From positions 1-64,000 of the forward strand of contig NZ_SJXM01000001.1 in the NCBI RefSeq assembly GCF_004336805.1: a DNA stretch of 64,000 nt, in the 5' to 3' direction. The notes under the pieces are model-generated. The model was not told the origin of the DNA, did no database searches, and was given only the letters and a program-made list of their open reading frames with translations. A program made the position numbers and the translations under genes. Positions 8,883 through 16,674 of this stretch are shown here, one piece after another; position 1 is the stretch's first letter, and every line of letters begins with the position of its first letter. The DNA comes from Aeromicrobium sp. IC_218. GTDB lineage: Bacteria > Actinomycetota > Actinomycetes > Propionibacteriales > Nocardioidaceae.

Positions 8883-8897
8883 CGCGAAACTTTCGCG
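8883..8897. promoter_or_regulatory. Palindrome upstream of the flgB promoter
   Basis: The 15-base palindrome CGCGAAA-C-TTTCGCG lies just beyond the stop of the FliT-like gene and immediately upstream of the flgB promoter. It could be an operator or a weak terminator; no U-rich tract follows it. The role is inferred from position only. Confidence 0.35.
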
Positions 8898-8903
8898 CGG
8901 GTC

Positions 8904-9227
8904 TCAGGCGTCGAGGTCGACGTAGCGCGCGGCGGCCTGCTTCGTGCGGCCGGGCGCTGCGAAACGCTGCGCGGAGCGCGCGGTCGTGAGCTTGGAGCGC
9001 GCGTCGTCGCGCAGCGCGGCGAGGTGCCGGGTGAGCTCCTGCTGGGCGTCCAGCAGCTGCTCGGCCTCCGCGCGCAGGCGCTCGGGCAGCGGCGGGAGGC
9101 CCGCCGGGGGGTGCCAGTCGTCGCCGGGCTCACGGCCGGCGCGCACGTCCTCGACCGTCGCCATGAGGCGCTCGGTCAGGTCGTCCAGGACCGGTCGCCA
9201 TGCGGCGACCGCAGCGTCGTCATGCAC
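8904..9227 (-). CDS. Small helical protein after fliS, possible FliT-type chaperone
   Basis: A 107-residue, charged, largely helical protein (MHDDAAVAAW...) with a central Leu/Glu/Arg-rich stretch, LRAEAEQLLDAQQELTRHLA. I do not recognise its family from sequence. Its position directly after fliD-fliS, with an eight-base overlap with fliS, is where many flagellar loci keep FliT, the chaperone of the cap protein FliD. A FliT-like role is therefore plausible, but it is inferred from context and size only. Confidence 0.55.
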   Translation of the reverse strand: MHDDAAVAAWRPVLDDLTERLMATVEDVRAGREPGDDWHPPAGLPPLPERLRAEAEQLLDAQQELTRHLAALRDDARSKLTTARSAQRFAAPGRTKQAAARYVDLDA

Positions 9228-9603
9228 TCTGCTTGGCCACCTCGAGCGCGGCGGTGCGCCACGTGTCGGCCACCTGGCGCGACAGGTCCAGGCAGTGCTG
9301 GGCGACGGTCGTGCTGTGCTCGACGTTGGCGCGCACGAGCTGCGACAGCAGCCAGGCGTACACCGAGTTGAGCGCCTCGGCGCCGTCCCACAGCTCGGCC
9401 TTGAGGCTGGACTGGAGCGCGGCGACGATGTCCTGCGCGTGCAGGAAGTGCTGGTGGGAGTCCTGCGTCCGGCCCTGCTCGAGGGCGTCGATGGCCTGCT
9501 CGACGTCGCGCACCAGGCGGTCCACGAGCATGACGAGCAGGCGCTCGGGGCTCGCGGTCTGGACGCTGGCCTGGAGGTAGGCGTTCTGGGGGTTCGGGGT
9601 CAT
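9220..9603 (-). CDS. fliS: Flagellin export chaperone FliS
   Basis: FliS binds the disordered C-terminus of unexported flagellin and also takes part in the FliW/CsrA feedback circuit of Bacillus. The 127-residue protein begins at ATG 9603 and has the family start QNAYLQASVQTASPERLLVML, then the four-helix body ending in VADTWRTAALEVAKQSA. An in-frame extension upstream is antisense to fliD and was excluded. It lies eight bases after fliD. Confidence 0.93.
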   Translation of the reverse strand: MTPNPQNAYLQASVQTASPERLLVMLVDRLVRDVEQAIDALEQGRTQDSHQHFLHAQDIVAALQSSLKAELWDGAEALNSVYAWLLSQLVRANVEHSTTVAQHCLDLSRQVADTWRTAALEVAKQSA

Positions 9604-9611
9604 GACTCTCC

Positions 9612-10958
9612 TCAGCTCGTGGAGTAGCCCGGCAGCGAGGCGATCTGCCCCGACAGCCAGCTGCCCACGTTCTGCCACTGGTTCATGAAGGTGTCGAGGG
9701 CGGTGAACTGGCGCGTCATCGTCTTCTCGCGCAGCTCCAGGCGGACGTCCCAGGAGGCGATCGAGGTCTCGAGCTGCTTGATCGTGGCCTGGCGGCCCTC
9801 GACGGCGCGGGTCAGGTTGCCGTCGACGGAGTCGCTGGCGTCCTTGGCGACCTTCTCGTAGCGCTGCACCAGGCCGGTGCCCGCCTCGTTGGCGAACGCG
9901 GCCTGCACCGCGACCGGGTCGGCGCTGTAGGAGTCGGTGAACTTCTTCTCGTCGAAGACGACGTTGCCGTAGCGGTCCAGCTGCACGCCCATGTACGCCA
10001 TCGAGGTGCCGTCGGGCGGGAAGACCGCGCTGAGCAGGCTCGAGCGCAGGTCGCGGACCGAGCCCTCGCGCGACAGCACGCCGGCGAGCTTGGTGGTCTC
10101 GTTGTACGAGGCCTGGGCGTCGATGTCGTCCAGGATCGCGTTGATCTGGCCGACGAAGCTCTTCATGGTGGCCGTCATCGCCGTGGCGTCGCCGCTGACC
10201 TCGACGGTGATGTCGGTGTCGATCGGGGTGCCCGAGCCCAGCACGACCGACAGGCCGGTGCCCAGGCCCGAGACGGTGTTCGTGGCCGAGGTGACCTCGT
10301 CGCCGCCGACGACCAGACGGGCGTCCTTGCCGGTGACGGTGCGGGTGGCGTCGACGCCGCCCAGGACGGTGCCGGCCGCGCTGGTCAGGGTGAACGCGGA
10401 CTCCGCGCCGGTCTCCTTGGCGGTGACACGCAGGCGGTAGCCGTCCACCGTGCTGACGGTGGTGGCGGTGACGCCCGCGGAGGAACGGTTGAGCGCGGCG
10501 ACGAGCGCGCCGAGGGAGCCGTCGCCGGCGTCGACCTCGACCGGGCCGTCGGCGCCGGTGATGGTGACCAGGTGCTTGCCGTCGGCGTCCGCGGGGACGA
10601 CCACGTCGGTGAGCGCGCCGGCCAGCTCGGTCAGCTGGACCGAGTGCGCGACGGCGAGGTTCTTGACCTGGAAGGTGGTGGAGCCGGTGCTGGCGCCGTT
10701 GGTGGCGCTGACGGCCACCTTGTCGTTGCTGGACGTCGCCTTGACCGGCGCCCAGGCGGTGGGCTTGGCCAGGTCGGCGGCGGTGGTGGCGAGGGTGGCG
10801 AGCTTCGCGTTGAGCTTCTGCAGGGCGGTGACGACGGTCCCGTGCTGGGTGACCTTCGTCTTCAGCGCCGTCTGCTGCTTCGCCTCGAGCGCCATCAGCT
10901 GGGCGATCGTGGCGCTGTCGACGCCGCTGATGATGCCGGGCATGCTGGCGGTGGCCAT
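9612..10958 (-). CDS. fliD: Flagellar filament cap protein FliD (HAP2)
   Basis: FliD caps the filament and catalyses flagellin insertion. The 448-residue protein starts MATASMPGIISGVDSATIAQ, the typical FliD N-terminus, with a following helix LMALEAKQQTALKTKV. The Thr/Val/Ala-rich middle carries the beta-domains. The C-terminal helix (EKTMTRQFTALDTFMNQWQN) resembles the D0/D1 end. It lies 83 bases downstream of fliC, after a hairpin terminator, so some of its expression may be read-through. Confidence 0.93.
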   Translation of the reverse strand: MATASMPGIISGVDSATIAQLMALEAKQQTALKTKVTQHGTVVTALQKLNAKLATLATTAADLAKPTAWAPVKATSSNDKVAVSATNGASTGSTTFQVKNLAVAHSVQLTELAGALTDVVVPADADGKHLVTITGADGPVEVDAGDGSLGALVAALNRSSAGVTATTVSTVDGYRLRVTAKETGAESAFTLTSAAGTVLGGVDATRTVTGKDARLVVGGDEVTSATNTVSGLGTGLSVVLGSGTPIDTDITVEVSGDATAMTATMKSFVGQINAILDDIDAQASYNETTKLAGVLSREGSVRDLRSSLLSAVFPPDGTSMAYMGVQLDRYGNVVFDEKKFTDSYSADPVAVQAAFANEAGTGLVQRYEKVAKDASDSVDGNLTRAVEGRQATIKQLETSIASWDVRLELREKTMTRQFTALDTFMNQWQNVGSWLSGQIASLPGYSTS

Positions 10959-11001
10959 GGATGCTCCCCTCGGGTACGTCAGGTGTGGTGCTGGTGCACG
11001 A

Positions 11002-11031
11002 AGGGCGGCCCCCGTGGTGGCGGGCCGCCCT
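11002..11031 (-). terminator. Hairpin terminator after fliC
   Basis: Ten-base-pair GC stem, AGGGCGGCCC paired with GGGCCGCCCT, with a 10-base loop, lying 11 bases beyond the fliC stop. No long U tract follows, which is common in high-GC actinobacteria. It would partly insulate the highly expressed flagellin gene from fliD. Confidence 0.6.
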
Positions 11032-11041
11032 CCGTCTCAGA

Positions 11042-11827
11042 TCAGCGCAGGAGCTGCAGGACGCCCTGCGGGACCTGGTTGGCCTGAGCCAGCATGGCCG
11101 TGCCGGCCTGCGACAGGATCTGGCTGCGGGTCAGGTTCATCATCTCCGAAGCCATGTCGGTGTCGCGGATGCGCGACTCCGACGCCGACAGGTTCTCGAT
11201 CGCGACGTTCACCGAGTTGATGGTGTGCTCGAAGCGGTTCTGGATCGCACCGAGCTCGGCGCGCTGCGTCGAGATGGTGGTGATCGCGGCCTGGACGGTG
11301 TTGCTGTCCGTGATGACCGCGGCCGAGACGTCGATGCCGGCCAGGGCCGTGTCCGAGATCTCGATCGTGTCGGCCGAGTCGTAGCCGGTCTGGAAGGTCA
11401 GCGCGGCGTCGCCGAAGAGCGCGATGCCGTTGAACTTCGTGTTGGCCTCGATGCGCTCGATCTCGGTGTGCAGCTGCGTGAACTCCGCCGACAGGGCCGC
11501 CTGCGACTCGGTGCTCTGCGTGCCGTTGTTGTGCTGGACGGCGAGGTCGTTCATGCGCTGGAGCATGGAGTGGACCTCGGTCAGCGCACCTTCAGCGGTC
11601 TGCGCGACGGAGATGCCGTCCTGGGCGTTGCGGACGGCGATCTTGAGTCCGCCGACCTGCGAGCGCAGGCCCTCGGAGATCGCGAGGCCGGCAGCGTCGT
11701 CGGCGGCGCGGTTGATGCGGAAGCCGCTGGACAGCTTCTCCAGGGACTTCGACTGAGCGTTCTGGGTGCTCGACAGGTTGCGGTACGAGTTCAGAGCGTC
11801 GATGTTCTGGTTGATGCGAAGACTCAT
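11042..11827 (-). CDS. fliC: Flagellin
   Basis: The filament subunit, 261 residues. The N-terminal D0/D1 region begins MSLRINQNIDALNSYRNLSS and contains KLSSGFRINRAADDAAGLAI. The C-terminal D1/D0 ends ESRIRDTDMASEMMNLTRSQ and then QAGTAMLAQANQVPQGVLQLL. The middle domain is very short, so this is a minimal flagellin like Bacillus Hag rather than the 500-residue enterobacterial type. AGGAGGG sits six bases before ATG. The 5' leader carries a CsrA-type hairpin (separate entry), and a sigma-28-like promoter overlaps the end of the sigma-factor gene. Confidence 0.97.
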   Translation of the reverse strand: MSLRINQNIDALNSYRNLSSTQNAQSKSLEKLSSGFRINRAADDAAGLAISEGLRSQVGGLKIAVRNAQDGISVAQTAEGALTEVHSMLQRMNDLAVQHNNGTQSTESQAALSAEFTQLHTEIERIEANTKFNGIALFGDAALTFQTGYDSADTIEISDTALAGIDVSAAVITDSNTVQAAITTISTQRAELGAIQNRFEHTINSVNVAIENLSASESRIRDTDMASEMMNLTRSQILSQAGTAMLAQANQVPQGVLQLLR

Positions 11828-11861
11828 GGGAAACCCTCCTGGTTGAGTGAGTCGTGCTGTG

Positions 11862-11889
11862 CCGAGGAACCCGTCCGTGGGCGCCTCGG
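11862..11889 (-). promoter_or_regulatory. Candidate CsrA-binding hairpin in the fliC leader
   Basis: Read on the transcript strand, CCGAGG pairs with CCTCGG; a small internal loop then leads to CCC paired with GGG, closing a six-base loop ACGGAC. The loop presents ACGGA, the ANGGA core recognised by CsrA. The second GGA is in the Shine-Dalgarno AGGAGGG at 11834-11840, 34-38 bases downstream. Bacillus hag has the same two-site layout. The csrA and fliW genes lie 4.5 kb away. Confidence 0.6.
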
Positions 11890-11895
11890 GGTGAC

Positions 11896-11922
11896 CTATC
11901 GGTCGGTCCCGGCTCCGCTTGA
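11896..11922 (-). promoter_or_regulatory. Sigma-28-like promoter of fliC
   Basis: Minus strand TCAA, 15 bases, ACCGATAG; it overlaps the last codons and stop of the sigma-factor gene. Spacing equals the flagellar sigma consensus (TAAA-N15-GCCGATAA), with nine of 12 positions matching. The implied start near 11888 would give a leader of about 60 bases containing the CsrA-type hairpin. Confidence 0.6.
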
Positions 11923-12777
11923 GGAGTCGGAAGAACTTTTTTTCAGGCCGACGCGTCGAGCGCGACGGCGGGGGGGGACCGCGACGGCGGGGCGGGCCAC
12001 CGCGGCGTGGCGCGCGGCGACCGCCGCGACGTACGCCTCGCGGCGACGCGCGGCGCAGCCGGCCTTCTTCTCCGCGGCCTGGTCCGTCAGCTCGGGGGAG
12101 AGCAGACGGCGCAGGGCCTCACGGAGCAGGACGAGCGCCTCGGCGCGCATCTGCGAGACGCGCGACTCGGTCACGCCGAGGGTCTCGGCGATCTCGGCCA
12201 TCGGGCGCTCGGCCAGGAAGTACTGCTCCACGACGTGGCGCAGGCGCTCGGGCAGCTCGGCGACCGCGTCGACGAGGTACTCCATCTCCTCACGGCCGAG
12301 CAGCGACTCGTCCGGGCGGGGAGAGCGGCTGACCAGCTGGTCGGCGAGCGTGAAGTCGCCGGCGCCGTCGAGCGAGAAGACCTGCGAGCGAGCGACGTCG
12401 CCCTGGTTCGCGGCCACCTCGTCCTCGCGCAGGCCGGCCGCGCTGGCCAGCTCGGCGGTGCTCGGCGCGCGGCCGAGGGTGGACGTGAGGGTGGCGCGGG
12501 TCGCCTCCAGCTCACGCGCCCGGCGGCGGACGCTGCGCGACGCCCAGTCCAGGCCGCGCAGCTCGTCCAGGACCGCGCCGCGGATGCGGGTGGCGGCGTA
12601 GCGGGCGAACGGGACGCCGCGCTCCTCCTGGAACGACTGTGCCGCCTGCACCAGCGCCAGCATCCCGGCCGAGGTGAGGTCGTCACGGCTCACGTGGCTC
12701 GGCACCCGCCCCATCGTCTCGCGGACGATGTGACCGACCAGTGCCAAATTCGACGTGACCAGCTCGTGGTTGTTCAT
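11896..12777 (-). CDS. Flagellar-type RNA polymerase sigma factor (FliA/WhiG family)
   Basis: A 293-residue sigma-70 family protein lacking region 1. Region 2 spans about residues 5-75 (NLALVGHIVRETMGRV, then VPFARYAATRIRGAVLDELR). Region 3 is around 80-130, and region 4 has a helix-turn-helix at 194-213 (AEIAETLGVTESRVSQMRAE). It is expected to read the TCAA-N15-RCCGA sites found before fliC and flgB. An unusual tail (about 232-293) is rich in Ala/Arg and ends in Lys/Ser; normal FliA stops near residue 240-260. The start at 12777 has GGAAAGGGG upstream. Confidence 0.88.
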   Translation of the reverse strand: MNNHELVTSNLALVGHIVRETMGRVPSHVSRDDLTSAGMLALVQAAQSFQEERGVPFARYAATRIRGAVLDELRGLDWASRSVRRRARELEATRATLTSTLGRAPSTAELASAAGLREDEVAANQGDVARSQVFSLDGAGDFTLADQLVSRSPRPDESLLGREEMEYLVDAVAELPERLRHVVEQYFLAERPMAEIAETLGVTESRVSQMRAEALVLLREALRRLLSPELTDQAAEKKAGCAARRREAYVAAVAARHAAVARPAVAVPPRRRARRVGLKKSSSDSSSGAGTDR

Positions 12778-13098
12778 GGTTTTGCCCCTTTCCACGAAAA
12801 ATCTTTGTCGCTTCAAGCACCTCGAAGCGCCAAAATCGGGCAAATGAGCCTAAGGACCTCTTAGATTGGGCCCTTTACGGGACCCATTCGGGACCTGTGC
12901 GGTTTGACAGCGGGACCTAGGGCCCGTAACCCCTTGCGAAAACTTGCGCGAAACCTGGGCATTGGCTGAGTTTTGGCCGACCGCGGCCACCTCGTGCCCA
13001 CAAAGCGCTCAGGACGGCCGGGCACCGCCCGATGGAAGGGTCCGACCGTCCACGTGCGTCCTGCGGGTGGAGGTCCGCACGAAAGGGAGCGGTACCCC
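12778..13098. promoter_or_regulatory. Divergent control region between the sigma gene and flgN
   Basis: This 321-base stretch encodes no protein I can support. It must hold promoters for the sigma gene (minus) and flgN-flgK-flgL-fliW-csrA (plus). Direct repeats of CGGGACC lie at 12878, 12889 and 12911, that is 11 and 22 bases apart and so on the same DNA face. The sequence around 12935-12952 contains a GCGCGAAA motif also present near the flgB promoter. I found no clear sigma-28-like site here. Confidence 0.5.
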
Positions 13099-13578
13099 GT
13101 GGAGGAGCTGTCACTCATCCTCGCCGACGAGCGAGAGGCCCTCGAGCGTCTGCAGTTCGCGCTCGAGACCGAGCGTCTCGTGCTCGCGAGCGGACGCACG
13201 CGCTGGTTGATGCGCGCCGCCAAGGGCGTCGAGGACGTGCTGGAGGAGCTCCGCGCCGTCGAGGTCATGCGCGCCGTCGCCGCCGACCAGGCCGCCGAGG
13301 CGCTGGGCCTGCCCAGCAACCCGAGCCTGCAGGCGCTGGCCGAGGCCGCCGACGAGCCGTGGCGCACGATCCTGCTGGACCACCACAGCGCCTTCGTCTC
13401 CACCGTGCACGAGGTCACCGACCTCGCCGAGAACAACCGTGAGCTCATCACGTCCGGCTACACCTCGGCCCGCGAGACGCTCCTGGCGCTCGGCAAGGGC
13501 GCCGAGGGCTACAGCCCCGACGGCACCGCGGCCGTCATCGCCTCCACCCCGCACCGACTCGTCGACAGGACCCTGTGA
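13099..13578 (+). CDS. flgN: FlgN-type flagellar chaperone
   Basis: A 159-residue helical protein of the FlgN type, which keeps the hook-associated proteins FlgK and FlgL soluble before export. It starts VEELSLILADEREALERLQF and is all-helical and Glu/Ala/Leu-rich. The C-terminal SGYTSARETLLALGKGAEGY is followed by a tail. I chose the GTG at 13099 because AAAGGGAG lies nine bases upstream; longer readings run into the control region. FlgN proteins diverge strongly, and position directly before flgK supports the call. Confidence 0.82.
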   Translation: MEELSLILADEREALERLQFALETERLVLASGRTRWLMRAAKGVEDVLEELRAVEVMRAVAADQAAEALGLPSNPSLQALAEAADEPWRTILLDHHSAFVSTVHEVTDLAENNRELITSGYTSARETLLALGKGAEGYSPDGTAAVIASTPHRLVDRTL

Positions 13579-13579
13579 C

Positions 13580-14974
13580 ATGGCCGGCACCTTCTCCTCC
13601 TTCGGCAGCGCCCTCTCGGGCCTGCGCTACGGCCAGACGGCCATGGACGTCGCGAGCCTGAACCTCGCGAACGTCGACTCCAAGGGCTACACCCGCCAGC
13701 GCGTCGAGGCCTCGGCGTCGACCAGCGCGGCCAACGCCGCGATGTACGCCCGCGGCAACAGCTACGGCGACGGCGTCGCGGTCGACGGCGTCTCGCGCGC
13801 GGTCGACCTGCTGCTGAACAGCCGGGCCCGCACCGAGCACGCCACCCAGCAGTTCCTCGACATCCAGGCCGACGTGCTCAAGCGCGTCGAGGCCGGCGTC
13901 AGCGAGCCGGGCAAGACCGGCCTCAACTCCGCCCTCGACGGCTTCCGCAAGTCGTGGGGCGACCTGGTCAACGCGCCGGACCAGAGCGCCGCGCGCTCGC
14001 AGGTCATCGCCGCGGCGAACACGCTCAGCGAGGCGCTGCGCTCGCAGGCCCGCATGCTGCAGGGCGAGGACACCGACGCCCGCCTGCGCGTGGTCGACAA
14101 CGTCGACAAGATCAACACGATCGCCGGCGAGATGGCTGCGCTGAACGAGAAGATCCAGATCGCCTCGTTCGACGGCACCGCGAACAACACGCTGCTGGAC
14201 CGCCGCGACCAGCTCATGCTCGAGCTGAGCCAGCTCGGCGGCGCCGAGTCGACCATCCAGTCCAACGGCACCGTCCAGGTGAACCTCGGCGGTCTGGCCC
14301 TGGTCAGCGGCAAGACCGCCTCGACGCTCTCGGTCAGCACGGGCATCGCGGCCGACGGCACGGCGACCGGTGACCCGATCACCTTCGACCTCAGCCAGGG
14401 CGGCACGTCCCTGGGCAGCCCGACCATCGCCACCGGCACGGTCGGCGGCCTGGTGCGCTCGGTCGACGTGACGATCGCCGGCATGCGCGACGAGCTGAAC
14501 ACGATCGCCGCGACGTTCGCCGACACGGTCAACGGCCGCCACACCGGCGGCTTCGACCAGGACGGCGCCGCGGGCGAGGCGATGTTCTCCTACACGGCCG
14601 GCAACGCGGCGGCCACGATCACCGTGGCGATCACCGACCCGCGCAAGGTCGCGGCGTCGTCGGTCGGCGGCGGCGTGCTCAACACCGACAACGCCAACTG
14701 GCTGGGCAACAACAAGACGGTCGAGGGCGCCTACCAGTCCTGGGTCGCCACGCTCGGCTCCTCGGTCTCGGCGGCGACCCGCCTGTCGACCAACCAGAAG
14801 GCCCTGACGAACCAGGTCGACGGCGCCATCGAGCAGCTCGGCGGCGTCAGCATCGACGAGGAGATGGTCAACCTCGTGAGCGCCCAGCGCATCTACGAGG
14901 CCGCCGCCCGCGTCATGACGACGCTCGACTCGGTCCTGGACACCCTGATCAACCGAACCGGAGTGACCCGCTGA
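13580..14974 (+). CDS. flgK: Flagellar hook-associated protein 1, FlgK
   Basis: FlgK forms the first hook-filament junction ring. From ATG 13580 it has 464 residues. The N-terminal signature is ALSGLRYGQTAMDVASLNLANVDSKGYTR (split here across residues 10-38). The C-terminal helix is SIDEEMVNLVSAQRIYEAAA, then RVMTTLDSVLDTLINR. The central part is a Thr/Gly/Ser-rich beta region. An upstream extension overlaps flgN in another frame and is spurious. The stop overlaps the flgL start by one base. Confidence 0.96.
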   Translation: MAGTFSSFGSALSGLRYGQTAMDVASLNLANVDSKGYTRQRVEASASTSAANAAMYARGNSYGDGVAVDGVSRAVDLLLNSRARTEHATQQFLDIQADVLKRVEAGVSEPGKTGLNSALDGFRKSWGDLVNAPDQSAARSQVIAAANTLSEALRSQARMLQGEDTDARLRVVDNVDKINTIAGEMAALNEKIQIASFDGTANNTLLDRRDQLMLELSQLGGAESTIQSNGTVQVNLGGLALVSGKTASTLSVSTGIAADGTATGDPITFDLSQGGTSLGSPTIATGTVGGLVRSVDVTIAGMRDELNTIAATFADTVNGRHTGGFDQDGAAGEAMFSYTAGNAAATITVAITDPRKVAASSVGGGVLNTDNANWLGNNKTVEGAYQSWVATLGSSVSAATRLSTNQKALTNQVDGAIEQLGGVSIDEEMVNLVSAQRIYEAAARVMTTLDSVLDTLINRTGVTR

Positions 14975-15861
14975 TGAGCATCGGACGCGTGACGCACGGC
15001 AGCATGACCCAGTCGAGCCTGGCCAACCTGCAGGCCTCGCTGGGCCGGCTGGCGCAGAGCCAGGAGCAGCTGACCACCGGCAAGCGGATCAACCGCGCCT
15101 CGGACGACCCGACCGACGCCGCGCGTGCCATGCGCACCCGCAGCGCGCTGGCCGACCAGGAGCAGTACGCCCGCAACGGCCAGGACGGCGCCACCTGGAT
15201 GAACCTGACGGACTCGCGCCTGCAGTCGATGAACTCCTCGCTGCTCCGCGTGCGCGAGATCGGCCTCATCGGCGGCACCGACACCAACACCGGCACGGCC
15301 CGCGAGGCGCTGGCCGTCGAGGTCGAGCAGCTGCGCGACAAGCTGCTCACCGAGGCCAACGCCACCTACCTGGGCCGCCCGATCTTCGGCGGCATCACCG
15401 CCGGCGACAAGGCCTTCGCCGACGACGGCACGTTCATCGGCACCACCGGCGCCGTGCAGCGCACGGTCGCCGACGGCGTCGACGTGACGATCAACTCCGA
15501 CGGTGCCGCGCTGTTCGGCAGCGGCGCGACCTCGATGTTCGCCGAGCTCGACGCGCTGGCCAACGCGATCCGAGCCGGGGACAAGACCGCGATCCAGGCC
15601 GGCATCGACCAGGTCGACGCCCGCAAGGGCAAGATCATCGACGAGCTGTCGTCGGTGGGCACCCGCACCAACCGCGTCGAGAGCGCGATCGACGCGGCCA
15701 AGGACTCGGTGCTGTCCCTCAACTCCAACGTCTCCGAGCTCGAGAACGTCGAGCTGGCCGAGGCGATGATGCAGGTGCAGATGCACCAGGTGTCCTACCA
15801 GGCGGCCCTGGCCGCGACCTCCAAGGTCATCCAGCCCAGCCTCATGGACTTCCTGCGATGA
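14974..15861 (+). CDS. flgL: Flagellar hook-associated protein 3, FlgL
   Basis: FlgL is the second junction protein and resembles flagellin at its ends. The 295-residue product starts MSIGRVTHGSMTQSSLANLQ and contains EQLTTGKRINRASDDPTDAA, the flagellin-like N-terminal motif. It ends MHQVSYQAALAATSKVIQPS followed by LMDFLR. The length is normal. The ATG overlaps the flgK stop, and the stop overlaps fliW by four bases. Confidence 0.95.
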   Translation: MSIGRVTHGSMTQSSLANLQASLGRLAQSQEQLTTGKRINRASDDPTDAARAMRTRSALADQEQYARNGQDGATWMNLTDSRLQSMNSSLLRVREIGLIGGTDTNTGTAREALAVEVEQLRDKLLTEANATYLGRPIFGGITAGDKAFADDGTFIGTTGAVQRTVADGVDVTINSDGAALFGSGATSMFAELDALANAIRAGDKTAIQAGIDQVDARKGKIIDELSSVGTRTNRVESAIDAAKDSVLSLNSNVSELENVELAEAMMQVQMHQVSYQAALAATSKVIQPSLMDFLR

Positions 15862-16301
15862 GCGGCCCGACGACGAAGGTGCGTGACATGACTGCAGCGA
15901 CGACCGAGGCGCCCGCCGTCGAGACCGTCCCCACGCTCGAGATGGTCCAGCCGATCCTCGGCTTCCCGGCCGCCCGGCACTTCACGATCGTGGACCACCA
16001 CGACAGCCTGCTGCGCACGCTGCAGTGCCTGGACGACACCGACCTGCGCTTCCTGGTCGTGCCGCCGAACGTCTTCTACCCCGACTACGCCCCGGTCGTC
16101 AGCGACCAGGTCGTCGAGGACCTGGAGATCACCGCCGAGAGCGACGTGCTGCTGCTCGTCCTGCTCAGCGCGCCCGACGGCCTGGCCACCGCCACGGTCA
16201 ACCTGCGCGCCCCGCTGGTCATCAACGTCCGCACGCGCCGGGCCGCCCAGGTCGTCCTGGAGGACCAGGACCACCCCTTGGCTGCGCCTCTCCAGTCCTA
16301 G
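15858..16301 (+). CDS. fliW: Flagellar assembly factor FliW
   Basis: FliW binds either flagellin or CsrA; when free flagellin has been exported, FliW releases from it and sequesters CsrA, relieving repression of flagellin translation. The 147-residue protein matches FliW in length and layout: GFPAARHFTIVDHHDSLLR, LRFLVVPPNVFYPDYAP and a closing LRAPLVINVRTRRAAQVVL. Its N-terminal 30 residues are a variable extension. It overlaps flgL by four bases and is 18 bases before csrA. Confidence 0.93.
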   Translation: MSGPTTKVRDMTAATTEAPAVETVPTLEMVQPILGFPAARHFTIVDHHDSLLRTLQCLDDTDLRFLVVPPNVFYPDYAPVVSDQVVEDLEITAESDVLLLVLLSAPDGLATATVNLRAPLVINVRTRRAAQVVLEDQDHPLAAPLQS

Positions 16302-16319
16302 TCGCGGTAGGCTCGCACG

Positions 16320-16589
16320 GTGCTGGTTCTGAGCCGCCGCGCAGGCGAGAGCATCGCCATCGGCGATGACGTGACGATCACGGTGCTCGACGTCCGCGGT
16401 GACGTCGTCCGCATCGGCATCGACGCGCCGCGTTCCGTGGCGGTCCACCGCACCGAGGTGCTTGTCCAGGTCGAGGCCAGCAACAAGGCCGCCGCCTCCC
16501 CCGACGACGACGTCGTGTCGTCGCTGTCGCAGGCCCTGCGCAAGCCGGCCGACGACGACGAGACCCCCGAGGACGACGCCCGGGCCTGA
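16320..16589 (+). CDS. csrA: Translational regulator CsrA
   Basis: CsrA is a small dimeric RNA-binding protein that blocks translation at ANGGA sites; its likely target here is the fliC leader. The GTG-started 89-residue protein has the invariant MLVLSRRAGESIAIGDDVTI start, with Arg6 used for RNA binding, and GIDAPRSVAVHRTEV, which contains the second RNA-contact region. A 30-residue acidic tail (ending DDDETPEDDARA) is longer than in Bacillus CsrA. It is directly downstream of fliW, the usual antagonist pair. Confidence 0.95.
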   Translation: MLVLSRRAGESIAIGDDVTITVLDVRGDVVRIGIDAPRSVAVHRTEVLVQVEASNKAAASPDDDVVSSLSQALRKPADDDETPEDDARA

Positions 16590-16674
16590 ACGCCCCTCCC
16601 GGCCTCGAACTGTGCTCGGCCCGTCCCCGCCCTAGGGTGTCGGTCACAAGCACCACTCGGGGAAGGGGCCGGCA

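Noticed and set aside
11930-11985. Possible frameshift in the sigma-factor tail near a T run and a G run
   Set aside because: The frame is continuous from the HTH to the stop and no alternative frame gives a better family match.
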